NCBI GenBank assembly: GCA_964622455.1
Contig: CAZUQP010000032.1
Location: forward strand, 62,001-126,000
Direction of reading: 5' to 3'
Length of the DNA stretch: 64,000 nt
Source of the DNA: CAZUQP01 sp964622455
GTDB lineage: Bacteria; Pseudomonadota; Gammaproteobacteria; DSM-16500
Positions 1-8,639 of the stretch are shown here, piece after piece. The notes below the pieces were generated by a model, which saw only the letters and a list, made by a program, of their open reading frames with translations, had not been told where the DNA came from and did not search any database. The translations under genes and the position numbers were made by a program. Within the stretch, counting starts at the first letter, position 1; every line of letters begins with the position of its first letter.

Positions 1-87
1 ATCTTCTGCTTCTTTGTGAATAATGGCAGCGAGCGCAGTCTGCACTACATCATTCACGCGCTGTTCTCGCTTGAATCCTCTGCTCAT
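1..87 (-). CDS. rbfA: Ribosome-binding factor A, N-terminal part (cut by window edge)
   Basis: Only the first 29 codons are in the window. They read MSRGFKREQRVND followed by a helix ending IIHKEAED, the standard start of RbfA, a cold-shock factor that binds the 30S subunit during 16S rRNA 5'-end maturation. The start codon overlaps the infB stop as ATGA, so the gene is translationally coupled as the last visible member of the rimP-nusA-infB-rbfA operon. The position directly after infB is the classical location, which supports the call despite the short stretch. Confidence 0.9.
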   Translation of the reverse strand, partial: MSRGFKREQRVNDVVQTALAAIIHKEAED

Positions 88-2663
88 GAAAGCGCTCTTT
101 TTACTTCGACCTTTTCAAATACTTCAATTTGGTCACGAGGTTTAATGTCATTATAGCTTTTTACACCAATACCACACTCCATGCCATTGCGGACTTCAGA
201 CACATCTTCTTTAAAACGCCGCAATGATTCAAGCGCGCCCTCAAAGATAACAATGTTATCACGCAAGACCCTTATAGGACTATTGCGGCGCACAATACCT
301 TCTAACACCATGCAGCCTGCGATAGCACCGATTTTTGAAGAACGAAACACTTCACGAACTTCTGCCAAACCAATAATTTTTTCTTGAATTTCAGGCGCGA
401 TAAATCCGCTAATTGCCCGTTTCACTTCATTGATCACATCATAAATAATGCTGTGATAATGCAGGTCAACTTGTTCTCCTTCAATTAACTTGCGCGCTTC
501 ATTATTTGCGCGCACATTAAATCCTATCATGATCGCATCTGACGCAAGCGCTAAGTTAACATCCGATTCGTTGATACCGCCGACTGCGCTCGCAACAATC
601 TTCACTTTGACTTCAGGTGTTGATAACTCGCTTAATGCTTGAGATAACGCTTCAGCAGAACCTTGCACATCTGCTTTTAAAACGATATTCAATACACGTT
701 CATTTTTATCATCGCCCATGCGCTGTAAAATATTTTCAAGTTTAGCCGCATTTTGTTTGGCCAATTTTACTTCGCGGAATTTTCCTTGACGGAACAATGC
801 CACTTCACGCGCTCGACGCTCATTTTCAACCACTAAAAATTCATCGCCGGCATTCGGCGTACTTGATAAACCAACAATTTCAACAGGGATAGAAGGGCCT
901 GCTTGCTCCACTTGCCTGCCCGTTTCATCAAATAGAGCGCGCACTCTGCCATATTCAAATCCTGCCAGCACTAAATCGCCTTTACGCAGCGTGCCTTGTT
1001 GTACCAGAACACTTGCGACAGCGCCGCGCCCTTTGTCTAAGCGTGATTCAATCACAACCCCGCGCGCAGCGACATCACTGATTGCTTTCAATTCCAGGAC
1101 TTCTGCTTGCACTAAAATAGAATCTAATAGTTGATCGATATTTTGTCCTGTTTTCGCTGAAACGGGGACAAACATGGTCTCACCCCCCCATTCTTCTGGA
1201 ATCAGGCCATGTTTTGATAAATCATTTTTTACGCGATCAAGATCTGCTTCGGGTTTATCAATTTTATTGACCGCAACAATCATGGAAACGCCTGCAGCTT
1301 TTGCATGATTGATAGCTTCAATCGTTTGCGGCATCACGCCATCATCAGCTGCCACAACCAAAATAACAATGTCTGTCAACTTTGCCCCGCGTGCACGCAT
1401 TGCGGTAAATGCAGCGTGGCCGGGCGTATCTAAAAAAGTAATGACCCCTTTCAGTGTTTCAACATGGTAAGCGCCAATATGCTGAGTAATACCGCCTGCT
1501 TCGCCCGCAGTCACTTTGGTACGGCGGATATAATCGAGCAGCGATGTTTTACCATGGTCCACATGACCCATAATAGTAACGACCGGCGCACGCGGTAACA
1601 ATTCTCCTTGTACTTCAGAATCTTTAGCTAAAGATTCTTCAAGTGCATAAGCGCTGATTAATTTAGGCTTATGCCCCATCTCTTCTACTACCAGAGACGC
1701 TGTTTCTTGGTCAATGACCTGATTGATCGTCACCATCGCGCCCATTTTCATCATGCATTTAATCACTTCTGCTGCTTTGACTGACATTTTCTGTGCCAAA
1801 TCAGCAACTGTAATGGTTTCGGGAATATTGACTTCATGAATGATAGGCATAGTCGGGCGAGTAAAAGCCTGCACTTGAACTTGCTGCGCTTTGCGTGCTT
1901 TCCCAAATTTACGGCGTCTGCGACCCAATAAATCGACATCGCCTTCATCTGCCCGCAAGACAAGATCGATGGGTGCAGCACCTTTACCAATTAAGGCTTG
2001 ATATTGACGGCCATCATCCCTGTCCATTCCGCGATTTTTCTTTTTCTTTTTCGGACGATCCCCGTCATCTCTTTCAGGTTTTATTTCATGCTGGCGTTTT
2101 TCTTTCGGTTTTTTGGCAATTTCTGCTGGCGCTTTTTCAACAACAGGCACTGGCTGCTCAGCCGGGATGCTTGCCGAAGGTTCAAGTTGAGCAGCCACTA
2201 ATTCAACAATTTCTGGCTCTGCTGTTTCTTTAGCATCGGATGCCTTACCTGTCTGTACACCAGAAGCAGCAGATGCGGTTGCCGGCTTTGACTGTTCATC
2301 TAGACGTTTGATATAGGTGCGTTTTTTCCTGACTTGTACGCTAATGGTTTTTTTGGCGCCTTGAGAACCCGCCACTTTAATTTCACTGGTTTTAGCGCGT
2401 CGCAAAACGATTTTTTCAGGTGCCGAATCTGTTTTTGCGCCGTGGTGCTGCTGCAAATATTTTAATAATTTTTGTTTTTCTTTTTCAGCAATCATAGCAT
2501 CCGCACCCGATACATTGATTTGCGCGTTCCCTAATTGCGCAAGCAATCGATCAACAGAAATGCCAATGCTGGCCGCCAGCTGAGTCACTGATACACTTTG
2601 TGCTTTAGCACTCTTAACAGAAGCTTTCTTTTCAGTCACAAGAGATCCTGAATTTTTCGACAT
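84..2663 (-). CDS. infB: Translation initiation factor IF-2
   Basis: An 859-residue protein that places initiator fMet-tRNA on the 30S subunit and promotes subunit joining. The N-terminal IF2_N fold (about residues 20-75) is followed by a charged Lys/Glu/Ala linker with a KKKKKNR cluster. The GTPase domain has G1 GHVDHGKTS (about 368), G3 DTPGH (about 412) and G4 NKID (about 466). Domains II to IV follow, ending in the fMet-tRNA-binding barrel. Length is normal for gammaproteobacteria. The start has a clear GAGGAA Shine-Dalgarno, and nusA ends 8 bp upstream. The initiator tRNA gene it serves heads the same operon. Confidence 0.98.
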   Translation of the reverse strand: MSKNSGSLVTEKKASVKSAKAQSVSVTQLAASIGISVDRLLAQLGNAQINVSGADAMIAEKEKQKLLKYLQQHHGAKTDSAPEKIVLRRAKTSEIKVAGSQGAKKTISVQVRKKRTYIKRLDEQSKPATASAASGVQTGKASDAKETAEPEIVELVAAQLEPSASIPAEQPVPVVEKAPAEIAKKPKEKRQHEIKPERDDGDRPKKKKKNRGMDRDDGRQYQALIGKGAAPIDLVLRADEGDVDLLGRRRRKFGKARKAQQVQVQAFTRPTMPIIHEVNIPETITVADLAQKMSVKAAEVIKCMMKMGAMVTINQVIDQETASLVVEEMGHKPKLISAYALEESLAKDSEVQGELLPRAPVVTIMGHVDHGKTSLLDYIRRTKVTAGEAGGITQHIGAYHVETLKGVITFLDTPGHAAFTAMRARGAKLTDIVILVVAADDGVMPQTIEAINHAKAAGVSMIVAVNKIDKPEADLDRVKNDLSKHGLIPEEWGGETMFVPVSAKTGQNIDQLLDSILVQAEVLELKAISDVAARGVVIESRLDKGRGAVASVLVQQGTLRKGDLVLAGFEYGRVRALFDETGRQVEQAGPSIPVEIVGLSSTPNAGDEFLVVENERRAREVALFRQGKFREVKLAKQNAAKLENILQRMGDDKNERVLNIVLKADVQGSAEALSQALSELSTPEVKVKIVASAVGGINESDVNLALASDAIMIGFNVRANNEARKLIEGEQVDLHYHSIIYDVINEVKRAISGFIAPEIQEKIIGLAEVREVFRSSKIGAIAGCMVLEGIVRRNSPIRVLRDNIVIFEGALESLRRFKEDVSEVRNGMECGIGVKSYNDIKPRDQIEVFEKVEVKRALS

Positions 2664-2671
2664 ATATTTCC

Positions 2672-4183
2672 TCAGTCAACACGATCTGTTTCATCAAACC
2701 AGGGTTTACGCGCTATCATAATCAACTTCGCCGCCTTTTCTTCATCTATTTCACCGATATCAAGCAAATCATCGACCGATTGTTCAGCAAGATCTTCGCG
2801 CGTGATGATACCATGATTGGCTAGGATATAAGCAAGATGACGATCCATGCCTTCAATCTCTAATAAGTCCTCTGCAGGTTCTGTCCCTTCTAGTTCTTGT
2901 TCTGCTGCGATAGCTTTGGTCAGTAAAGCAGCCTTAGCACGTTCACGCAACTCTTCCACCAAATCTTCATCAAACCCCTCGATTTCAAGCATTTCTTGCA
3001 AGGGAACATAGGCAATTTCTTCAAGGGAGGTAAATCCCTCCTCGGCAAGCACTGATGCAATATCATCATCAACGCTAAGTTTTTCTTTAAATAGCTGCAG
3101 CATATCTTTTTCTTCAGCAGCTGATTTTTCTTTCGCTTGGCCTTCAGTCATGACATTGAGACGCCAGCCGGTAAGCTCGCTTGCCAAGCGGACATTTTGA
3201 CCGTTTCGGCCAATGGCTTGAGAAAGCTGTTCTTCTTTAACAGCAATGTCCATCGTGTGGCTGTCTTCATCCATAACAATGGATGCAACTTCTGCCGGCG
3301 ACATGGCATTAATCACTAATTGGGCTGGATTATCATCCCATAACACAATATCGACTCGCTCACCGCACAATTCGCTTGAAACAGCCTGAACGCGCGCGCC
3401 TCGCATGCCAACACAAGCACCGATAGGATCAATGCGCCCATCATTGGTTTTGACCGCAATCTTAGCACGCGACCCAGGATCACGCGCAGCTCCCTTGATT
3501 TTAATGAGTTCCTCACCAATCTCAGGAACTTCGATTTTAAATAATTCCATCAGCATTTCAGGCCGTGTGCGGCTGACTAGTATTTGCGGGCCTTTAATAT
3601 CAGAACGAATTTCATAAAGATAAGCGCGTAAACGATCATTCACACGCACTGCTTCGTGCGGGATCATTTCAGAACGCTGTAATAAAGCTTCTGCATTATT
3701 ACCTAAATCAAGCAGCACGTATTCTCGAGTAACTTTCTTCACAACGCCATTCACGAGAGTGCCCAAACGTTCCTTAAATGCGCTAATCATTTGCGCACGT
3801 TCTGCTTCTAAAACTTTTTGAACGATCACTTGCTTTGCTTTTTGGGCAGCAATACGGCCAAACTCAACCGACTCCATCGACTCTTCAATATATTCGCCCA
3901 GTTGAATGTTAGGATGACCTGCGCGGGCCGCTGATAATGTGAGACGAGCTACGCCGCCATCTCCTTCTTCACCTTCTTTTGCATCATCAATCACTAACCA
4001 ACGCCTGACTGTCTGATAATCGCCCGTTTTTCGGTTGATCGTTACCTTAACATCAATATCCGCTCCCGCGCGTTTTTTGGTTGCCATTTCCAAAGCTGCT
4101 TCAATGGCTTCAAATATGACATCATTGCCTACACCTTTTTCGTTAGACACTGCTTCTACAACTAGTAAAATTTCTTTATTCAT
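2672..4183 (-). CDS. nusA: Transcription termination/antitermination factor NusA
   Basis: A 503-residue RNA-polymerase-associated factor for pausing, termination and antitermination. It has an N-terminal RNAP-binding domain, an S1 domain (about residues 137-200) and tandem KH domains (about 230-350, including the IGxxGxx-type loop in AIGRNGQNVRLAS). Two acidic helix-hairpin-helix repeats follow at the C-terminus (about 365-430 and 440-495, the first with LEIEGFDEDLVEELRERA), as in E. coli NusA. It lies between rimP and infB in the conserved order. NusA commonly tunes its own operon, but no specific leader signal was recognised here. Confidence 0.97.
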   Translation of the reverse strand: MNKEILLVVEAVSNEKGVGNDVIFEAIEAALEMATKKRAGADIDVKVTINRKTGDYQTVRRWLVIDDAKEGEEGDGGVARLTLSAARAGHPNIQLGEYIEESMESVEFGRIAAQKAKQVIVQKVLEAERAQMISAFKERLGTLVNGVVKKVTREYVLLDLGNNAEALLQRSEMIPHEAVRVNDRLRAYLYEIRSDIKGPQILVSRTRPEMLMELFKIEVPEIGEELIKIKGAARDPGSRAKIAVKTNDGRIDPIGACVGMRGARVQAVSSELCGERVDIVLWDDNPAQLVINAMSPAEVASIVMDEDSHTMDIAVKEEQLSQAIGRNGQNVRLASELTGWRLNVMTEGQAKEKSAAEEKDMLQLFKEKLSVDDDIASVLAEEGFTSLEEIAYVPLQEMLEIEGFDEDLVEELRERAKAALLTKAIAAEQELEGTEPAEDLLEIEGMDRHLAYILANHGIITREDLAEQSVDDLLDIGEIDEEKAAKLIMIARKPWFDETDRVD

Positions 4184-4240
4184 AGCATAAGCCTCACTTG
4201 AAGTGTGGGTTCAGGATACATCTATCCCGAACACATTCAT

Positions 4241-4717
4241 TTATTGTCGCCCTGTACCGATGACAGAGTCCGCAATGACCCTTGCTTTTTCTATGCCAGA
4301 AAAGGGCAAGACCACCTTTTCTGTATTCACCAGGAGACAAATATCCGTCTCACTGACCTCATGTAACATTCCTACAAAATTACGTTGGCTATTGATAGAG
4401 CCGTGCATTTTTACCTTGATGCGGCTGCCAATCACTTTTTGGTACTGGATCGGCTCAAACAATGGCCGGTCCAATCCTGGTGAGGAAACTTCAAGATGAT
4501 AATGCCCATGAATAGGGTCATTGACATCCAATAACGCGCTGATTTGATGGCTCACTTTAGTGCAATCTGCCAGCGTTATTCCGCCCTTGCTGTCGATGTA
4601 AACGCGCAATACCGAATGACGGCCTGCCCGCTGCAATTCACAGCCTACAAATTCATACCCCATGGCAACAATCAATGCAGCCAACCGTTGACGTAATTCT
4701 GTTTCAATACTACCCAT
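4241..4717 (-). CDS. rimP: Ribosome maturation factor RimP
   Basis: A 158-residue protein needed for 30S subunit maturation. It has the two-domain RimP layout: an N-terminal alpha/beta domain containing GYEFVGCELQ and LRVYIDSKGGITLADCTKVS, then the conserved YHLEVSSPGLDRPL segment leading into an SH3-like C-terminal barrel. It is the first protein gene after the initiator tRNA, as in E. coli metY-rimP-nusA-infB. A gap of 57 bp separates it from nusA. An AT-rich 94-bp leader with two small hairpins separates it from the tRNA. Confidence 0.96.
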   Translation of the reverse strand: MGSIETELRQRLAALIVAMGYEFVGCELQRAGRHSVLRVYIDSKGGITLADCTKVSHQISALLDVNDPIHGHYHLEVSSPGLDRPLFEPIQYQKVIGSRIKVKMHGSINSQRNFVGMLHEVSETDICLLVNTEKVVLPFSGIEKARVIADSVIGTGRQ

Positions 4718-4763
4718 GAAAACCGCCAGATAAAAAATGGGCCTAAGCCCATTGTTTTAACTT

Positions 4764-4793
4764 TAAAAAATAAAAAACCCCATCAGGGGTTTT
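4764..4793 (-). terminator. Candidate intrinsic terminator/attenuator between the tRNA and rimP
   Basis: Read on the minus strand, an 8-bp stem (AAAACCCC, loop TGAT, GGGGTTTT; plus positions 4774-4793) is followed by a T-rich tract. It lies just downstream of the initiator tRNA and upstream of rimP, so it could end most tRNA transcripts while letting some polymerase into the operon. A second small palindrome (AATGGGC..GCCCATT) lies at 4736-4753. The structure is seen in the sequence; the regulatory role is inferred. Confidence 0.65.
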
Positions 4794-4811
4794 AATTATT
4801 TTTAAATTTTT

Positions 4812-4888
<77 letters not shown>

Positions 4889-4893
4889 ATAAA

Positions 4894-4928
4894 GGCGCCA
4901 TTCTATAGAAAAGGCCCCGCACATTCAA
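4894..4928 (-). promoter_or_regulatory. Candidate sigma70 promoter of the initiator tRNA/rimP operon
   Basis: On the minus strand, TTGAAT (plus 4923-4928) and TAGAAT (plus 4900-4905) are separated by exactly 17 bp and followed by a GC-rich discriminator, GGCGCC (plus 4894-4899). The predicted start falls just ahead of the mature tRNA 5' end. GC-rich discriminators are typical of stable-RNA promoters under stringent (ppGpp) control, so growth-rate regulation is inferred. The promoter overlaps the likely terminator stem of the preceding DsbA-like gene (CCCCGC..GCGGGG, about 4915-4944). Confidence 0.6.
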
Positions 4929-4955
4929 GCATAAAAACGCGGGGGGCTCCAAAAT

Positions 4956-5735
4956 TTATTGCGATAATTTTTGCATAATTTGATTCATTTGATCAGCCGT
5001 CACTTCCCCCGGAATAAATATAATGGATGAAGCAGGAGAAGTTTTGGTCACGTTAGATTTTGCAACAAAGATGGCTGGTGTACCTAATAATTGCAATTGC
5101 TGCGCCAATTTGTAGGTAGCCTTAATTTGTTGATCGACAGCAGCTGACTTCATGGTCGTTTTTAATTTAGCAACATCTAAGCCAACGGATTCTGCAATCG
5201 TATAAATATTATCTTCTGTTAATGGCTGTTTAGATTCCATCAAGGCTTTATGAAGCTCGACATATTTGCCTTGCTCTTTAGCCGCCAACGCAGCGCGAGC
5301 AGCAAGTTCAGACACAGGGCCGCGAATAGGAAATTCTTTGAAAACAATTTTGACATCAGGATTATTTTTAATGAGCCCTTCAATCACGCCAGCCATATCG
5401 ACACAGTGCGGGCATTGGTAGTCAAAGAATTCAACTACCGTGATTTTTCCCTGCGGATTGCCGCCAACGGGATCTCCTGCTTGACGAAATAAAGCGTCGA
5501 CATACTGCGGAGAAGTCGCCTGCGTTTTTTGAATAGTTTTTTTGGCTTCGTCCATTTGTTGTTGTTGATAAACTTGTAAAGCCTGAATGATCACATCCGG
5601 ATTTTTGGTCAAGTAATCACGCACAACATCTTGAATTTGTTTTTTTTGCGTTGCGCTCATATCAGCCGCCCCCGCTGCAGTGCTCATGACAAAGCCTACG
5701 GCGAGAAGACTTGCAATCATTTGACGTAATTTCAC
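4956..5735 (-). CDS. Periplasmic DsbA-family thiol oxidoreductase, Com1-like
   Basis: A 259-residue exported protein with signal peptide MKLRQMIASLLAVGFVMSTA, then a helical N-terminal extension rich in Gln and Lys, as in the Coxiella Com1/DsbA2 group. A thioredoxin fold follows with active site CPHC at about residues 108-111 (FFDYQCPHC) and the cis-Pro loop GTPAIFV. It probably oxidises or isomerises disulfides of envelope proteins. I place the start at a GTG preceded by a good GGAGG; a longer reading upstream would bury the signal peptide. Com1 identity rests on overall resemblance only. Confidence 0.85.
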   Translation of the reverse strand: MKLRQMIASLLAVGFVMSTAAGAADMSATQKKQIQDVVRDYLTKNPDVIIQALQVYQQQQMDEAKKTIQKTQATSPQYVDALFRQAGDPVGGNPQGKITVVEFFDYQCPHCVDMAGVIEGLIKNNPDVKIVFKEFPIRGPVSELAARAALAAKEQGKYVELHKALMESKQPLTEDNIYTIAESVGLDVAKLKTTMKSAAVDQQIKATYKLAQQLQLLGTPAIFVAKSNVTKTSPASSIIFIPGEVTADQMNQIMQKLSQ

Positions 5736-5822
5736 GATGACTTCCTCCAAAACATTTTTTAGATAGGCCACAGTAAAATAGAGATCAACTGATGTCAAGC
5801 AATCGAGAGTGGTTCTTATTTG

Positions 5823-6911
5823 TTATTTGTCTTTTAAGACTTTCTTAATTTTTTTTATTCGTTCTTGATAAAGAAAATCTGCTATTTCCTTACCCTTTAA
5901 ATTAGCAGCGAGCATTTTCGTGTCAACCTCTTTTGCTTCTGTAAAACATTTTTGTAAAATAGCCAACGGCGCATGGGGGGTTGCTGCTTTGCACACGGTT
6001 AAAAATTTTTGAAAGCGGGCAGGCCGTCGATAAGCATCTAAAACTTGAAACAAATCGGCCAGTTCTTCCGCCGTGAATGTTTCTGCTTCTGCCGCGCGTA
6101 ATACGTGCAGAGCAGCCAACACAGCCATCTCACTGTACTCACTAGGAACACGATAGCGTGCACACAACGCTTTTACGTCTTCGACAGAAAGTACTGAGAG
6201 CATCGCCGCAAAACGAATTGATAAATCCGGTGTTAGCTGGCTCGCACGCACGAGCGCTTCATTGCCTTGAGTATTATTTACAAGCTCTTTGAACAAAATA
6301 GGCAAAGCATCGCACGCCATCAATACAATAAAAAAAATTTCCGGATGATTTTCGCTTAATGCACGCTCAAGTTCTTTCCATACTCTTTCAGGAACGAGTG
6401 CATTCACTTCACCCGCTTGCACTATTTTTTTCATGAGGCCCATTGTTTCATCTGCCACTGTAAATCCTAATTCAGCAAAGCGGGCAGCAAAACGTGCGGT
6501 ACGCAAAATTCGTACTGGATCCTCAGCAAATGCATTTGACACATGGCGCAATATTTTTTTATCTAAATCTGCCTTGCCATGATAAGGATCAATTAATTTG
6601 CCCTCCATGGTTTCAGCCATTGCGTTAATCGTCAGATCACGGCGAATTAAATCTTCTTCAAGGGTAACACCGGGCGATGTATCAAAAACAAAACCTTTAT
6701 AACCGCGTCCCACTTTTCGTTCAGTGCGGGCAAGCGCATATTCCTCATGGGTTTTGGGATGTAAAAATACCGGAAAATCCTTACCGACTTGCCGATAGCC
6801 TTGTTTTAACATTTCTTCTGGCGTTGCACCAACGACTACCCAATCTTTTTCGGTGTGAACACGTCCGAGCAATTTATCGCGTACAGCGCCGCCAACTAAA
6901 TATATTTTCAT
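5823..6911 (-). CDS. cca: CCA-adding tRNA nucleotidyltransferase without HD domain
   Basis: A 362-residue class II nucleotidyltransferase that adds or repairs the tRNA 3' CCA end. The N-terminal catalytic head matches E. coli Cca closely: GGAVRDKLLG, then E21-K-D23 where E. coli has D21-R-D23, and RRDLTINA and EDPVRILR further on. E. coli Cca is about 412 residues with a phosphohydrolase HD domain. Here the part carrying the HD residues is replaced by a shorter helical stretch, so the 2',3'-cyclic phosphodiesterase/phosphatase activities should be absent. The start is 24 bp from the divergent rsgA start and lacks a Shine-Dalgarno. Confidence 0.95.
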   Translation of the reverse strand: MKIYLVGGAVRDKLLGRVHTEKDWVVVGATPEEMLKQGYRQVGKDFPVFLHPKTHEEYALARTERKVGRGYKGFVFDTSPGVTLEEDLIRRDLTINAMAETMEGKLIDPYHGKADLDKKILRHVSNAFAEDPVRILRTARFAARFAELGFTVADETMGLMKKIVQAGEVNALVPERVWKELERALSENHPEIFFIVLMACDALPILFKELVNNTQGNEALVRASQLTPDLSIRFAAMLSVLSVEDVKALCARYRVPSEYSEMAVLAALHVLRAAEAETFTAEELADLFQVLDAYRRPARFQKFLTVCKAATPHAPLAILQKCFTEAKEVDTKMLAANLKGKEIADFLYQERIKKIKKVLKDK

Positions 6912-6935
6912 GAAAATAATGATATCATACTGGCC
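6912..6935. promoter_or_regulatory. 24-bp divergent start region of cca and rsgA with a symmetric -10-like palindrome
   Basis: The perfect palindrome ATGATATCAT (6919-6928) presents TATCAT as a -10-like hexamer on both strands. Counting 7 nt downstream of each puts the start point at or next to each ATG (6911 minus, 6936 plus). Neither gene has a recognisable Shine-Dalgarno. This would fit two leaderless transcripts, but no good -35 is visible. The promoters could instead lie inside the opposite coding regions. Confidence 0.35.
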
Positions 6936-7865
6936 ATGACGAAAAACAAAAAAAACTTAACCCCTAAACTACCTCCATTCGCCAATGAAGCGCGTGAAGG
7001 TTTGCTTATCGTAACCATGGGCGCTCAAGCTGATATTGAAGATGAAGAAGGAAAACGCATTCACTGTCACGTGCGGAAAAATGCAGACCCTATTATTACT
7101 GGGGACCGCATTTATTGGCTGCCAGAACAAGATGGTACAGGCACTATTATCGGCCATGCGCCGCGAAAATCTCTGCTCTCTCGCCTTGAAAATTCACAAA
7201 AACAAAAATTGGTTGCCGCCAACATTGATGCCATTATTATTGTAACCGCTCCATTCCCTCCTTTGTCTGTTGAAAAAATTGATCGTTATCTCATTGCCGC
7301 TGAAAATTTAAATATTCCATGCATTATTTTGCTAAATAAAGCTGATTTACTTGATCCTCAAAATAAAGAAAGCATCAAAACTGCTTTAGAAATTTATGAA
7401 AAAATAGGTTATCCGGTACTTTATTCAAGCACGTATACGCCTGATGGGTTAACGAATCTTCAACATTATTTAGATGATAAAACCTGCGTATTGGTTGGCG
7501 CATCGGGCGTTGGTAAATCATCTATCATTGCGAAATTAACCTCAGGTGAAAATATTAAAATCGGCGATCTTTCTCACTCCACTCAATTAGGTAAACACAC
7601 AACAACCAGCACACGCTTATATCATTTGACTAAAGGCGGACATTTAATTGATTCACCCGGCGTCCGTGAGTTTGGGATTGGACAGTTAGATAAAAGCCAA
7701 ATCTTGCAAGGATTTAAAGAATTCAAACCTTATCTAAAACAATGTAAATTTCGTGACTGTTATCATCAAACAGAACCTGGGTGTGCGATCAAGCAAGCAG
7801 CCAGTGATAAAAAAATTAGTGAAGAACGCCTGCAAAGTTATTACAAAATTTTAAATGATCGTTAA
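6936..7865 (+). CDS. rsgA: Small-subunit ribosome biogenesis GTPase RsgA
   Basis: A 309-residue circularly permuted GTPase acting late in 30S assembly. An N-terminal OB fold precedes the permuted G motifs: G4 LLNKADLL (about 132-139), then G1 GASGVGKSS (about 188) and G3 DSPGVREFG (about 239). A C-terminal zinc-binding segment follows, CKFRDCYHQTEPGC. Length and motif order are normal. It is divergent from cca. Its 3' end overlaps the convergent aldo/keto reductase gene by 15 bp. Confidence 0.97.
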   Translation: MTKNKKNLTPKLPPFANEAREGLLIVTMGAQADIEDEEGKRIHCHVRKNADPIITGDRIYWLPEQDGTGTIIGHAPRKSLLSRLENSQKQKLVAANIDAIIIVTAPFPPLSVEKIDRYLIAAENLNIPCIILLNKADLLDPQNKESIKTALEIYEKIGYPVLYSSTYTPDGLTNLQHYLDDKTCVLVGASGVGKSSIIAKLTSGENIKIGDLSHSTQLGKHTTTSTRLYHLTKGGHLIDSPGVREFGIGQLDKSQILQGFKEFKPYLKQCKFRDCYHQTEPGCAIKQAASDKKISEERLQSYYKILNDR

Positions 7866-8639
7866 CCTTGCGCACTCAATCACTTCTCTAAGATGCTCTT
7901 TATTAAGCGTGCCAACAATCACACTATGAACGCCCGGTTCACGAAAAATAAAATTGATTGCAGTTTCTACGGGATTTTCTTTAGAAAGCGTTTCAATGTG
8001 GCCGCTTGCCAACGCTTTTTTTATCAACACCGCTTTATTTTTCTGTTTAGCATATGCAATCACGGGTTGCTCATCAGGATAAATTGGATTATACGTCACC
8101 ATCACAATATCCGATTGATCAACAGCCTGCATTCCCCCCGCTAAGGTTTTGGTTGACATGCCGTACGCACGAATAATCCCTGCTTGTTTGTATGTTTGTA
8201 ACACTTCAAATATGCAATATTTTTCGATAATGTCGCTGTCTTCGCCATTGGAATGCACAAGCACGATATCAAGCTCATCGGTTTTTAATCGCTGCAAACT
8301 TCTCTCGATACTTTTACGGACTGATTTTTCACCAAAATCAAAATGTGATTGCCCATCGGCAAACTCTTCGCCCACTTTAGTACACAAAATAAAATCTTTA
8401 CGATTTTTTTTAAGTGCATGTCCTAAACGTTCTTCACTCAAACCATAAGCAGGTGCTGTATCGAGGAGATTAATGCCTAAATCGCGCGCGTATGATAATA
8501 ATTCATCGATATCTCGATCACTAGGCAATGCAAAGCTAGCCGGATAACGCACGCCTTGGTTACGCCCAAATTTTACTGTTCCTAGCCCAATGCGGCTGAC
8601 GAATAAACCCGTATTGCCTAATAAAATCTTCGCAATCAT
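7851..8639 (-). CDS. Aldo/keto reductase family oxidoreductase
   Basis: A 262-residue NAD(P)H-dependent TIM-barrel reductase. The catalytic tetrad is visible: Asp and Tyr in LLDTAPAYGLSEE, Lys in LCTKVGEEF, His in IVLVHSNGED. The C-terminal cofactor-binding stretch SVIVGTLNKEHL is present. I choose the ATG that overlaps the stop of the upstream flavoenzyme gene as TAATG; a longer reading lacks support. The coupling suggests the two act on related metabolites, but the substrate is unknown. Confidence 0.88.
   Translation of the reverse strand: MIAKILLGNTGLFVSRIGLGTVKFGRNQGVRYPASFALPSDRDIDELLSYARDLGINLLDTAPAYGLSEERLGHALKKNRKDFILCTKVGEEFADGQSHFDFGEKSVRKSIERSLQRLKTDELDIVLVHSNGEDSDIIEKYCIFEVLQTYKQAGIIRAYGMSTKTLAGGMQAVDQSDIVMVTYNPIYPDEQPVIAYAKQKNKAVLIKKALASGHIETLSKENPVETAINFIFREPGVHSVIVGTLNKEHLREVIECARLTII

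Noticed and set aside
181..387. Open frames antisense to infB and to many other genes
   Set aside because: They lack ribosome-binding sites and family resemblance and mirror the coding frames of the real genes; treated as shadows.
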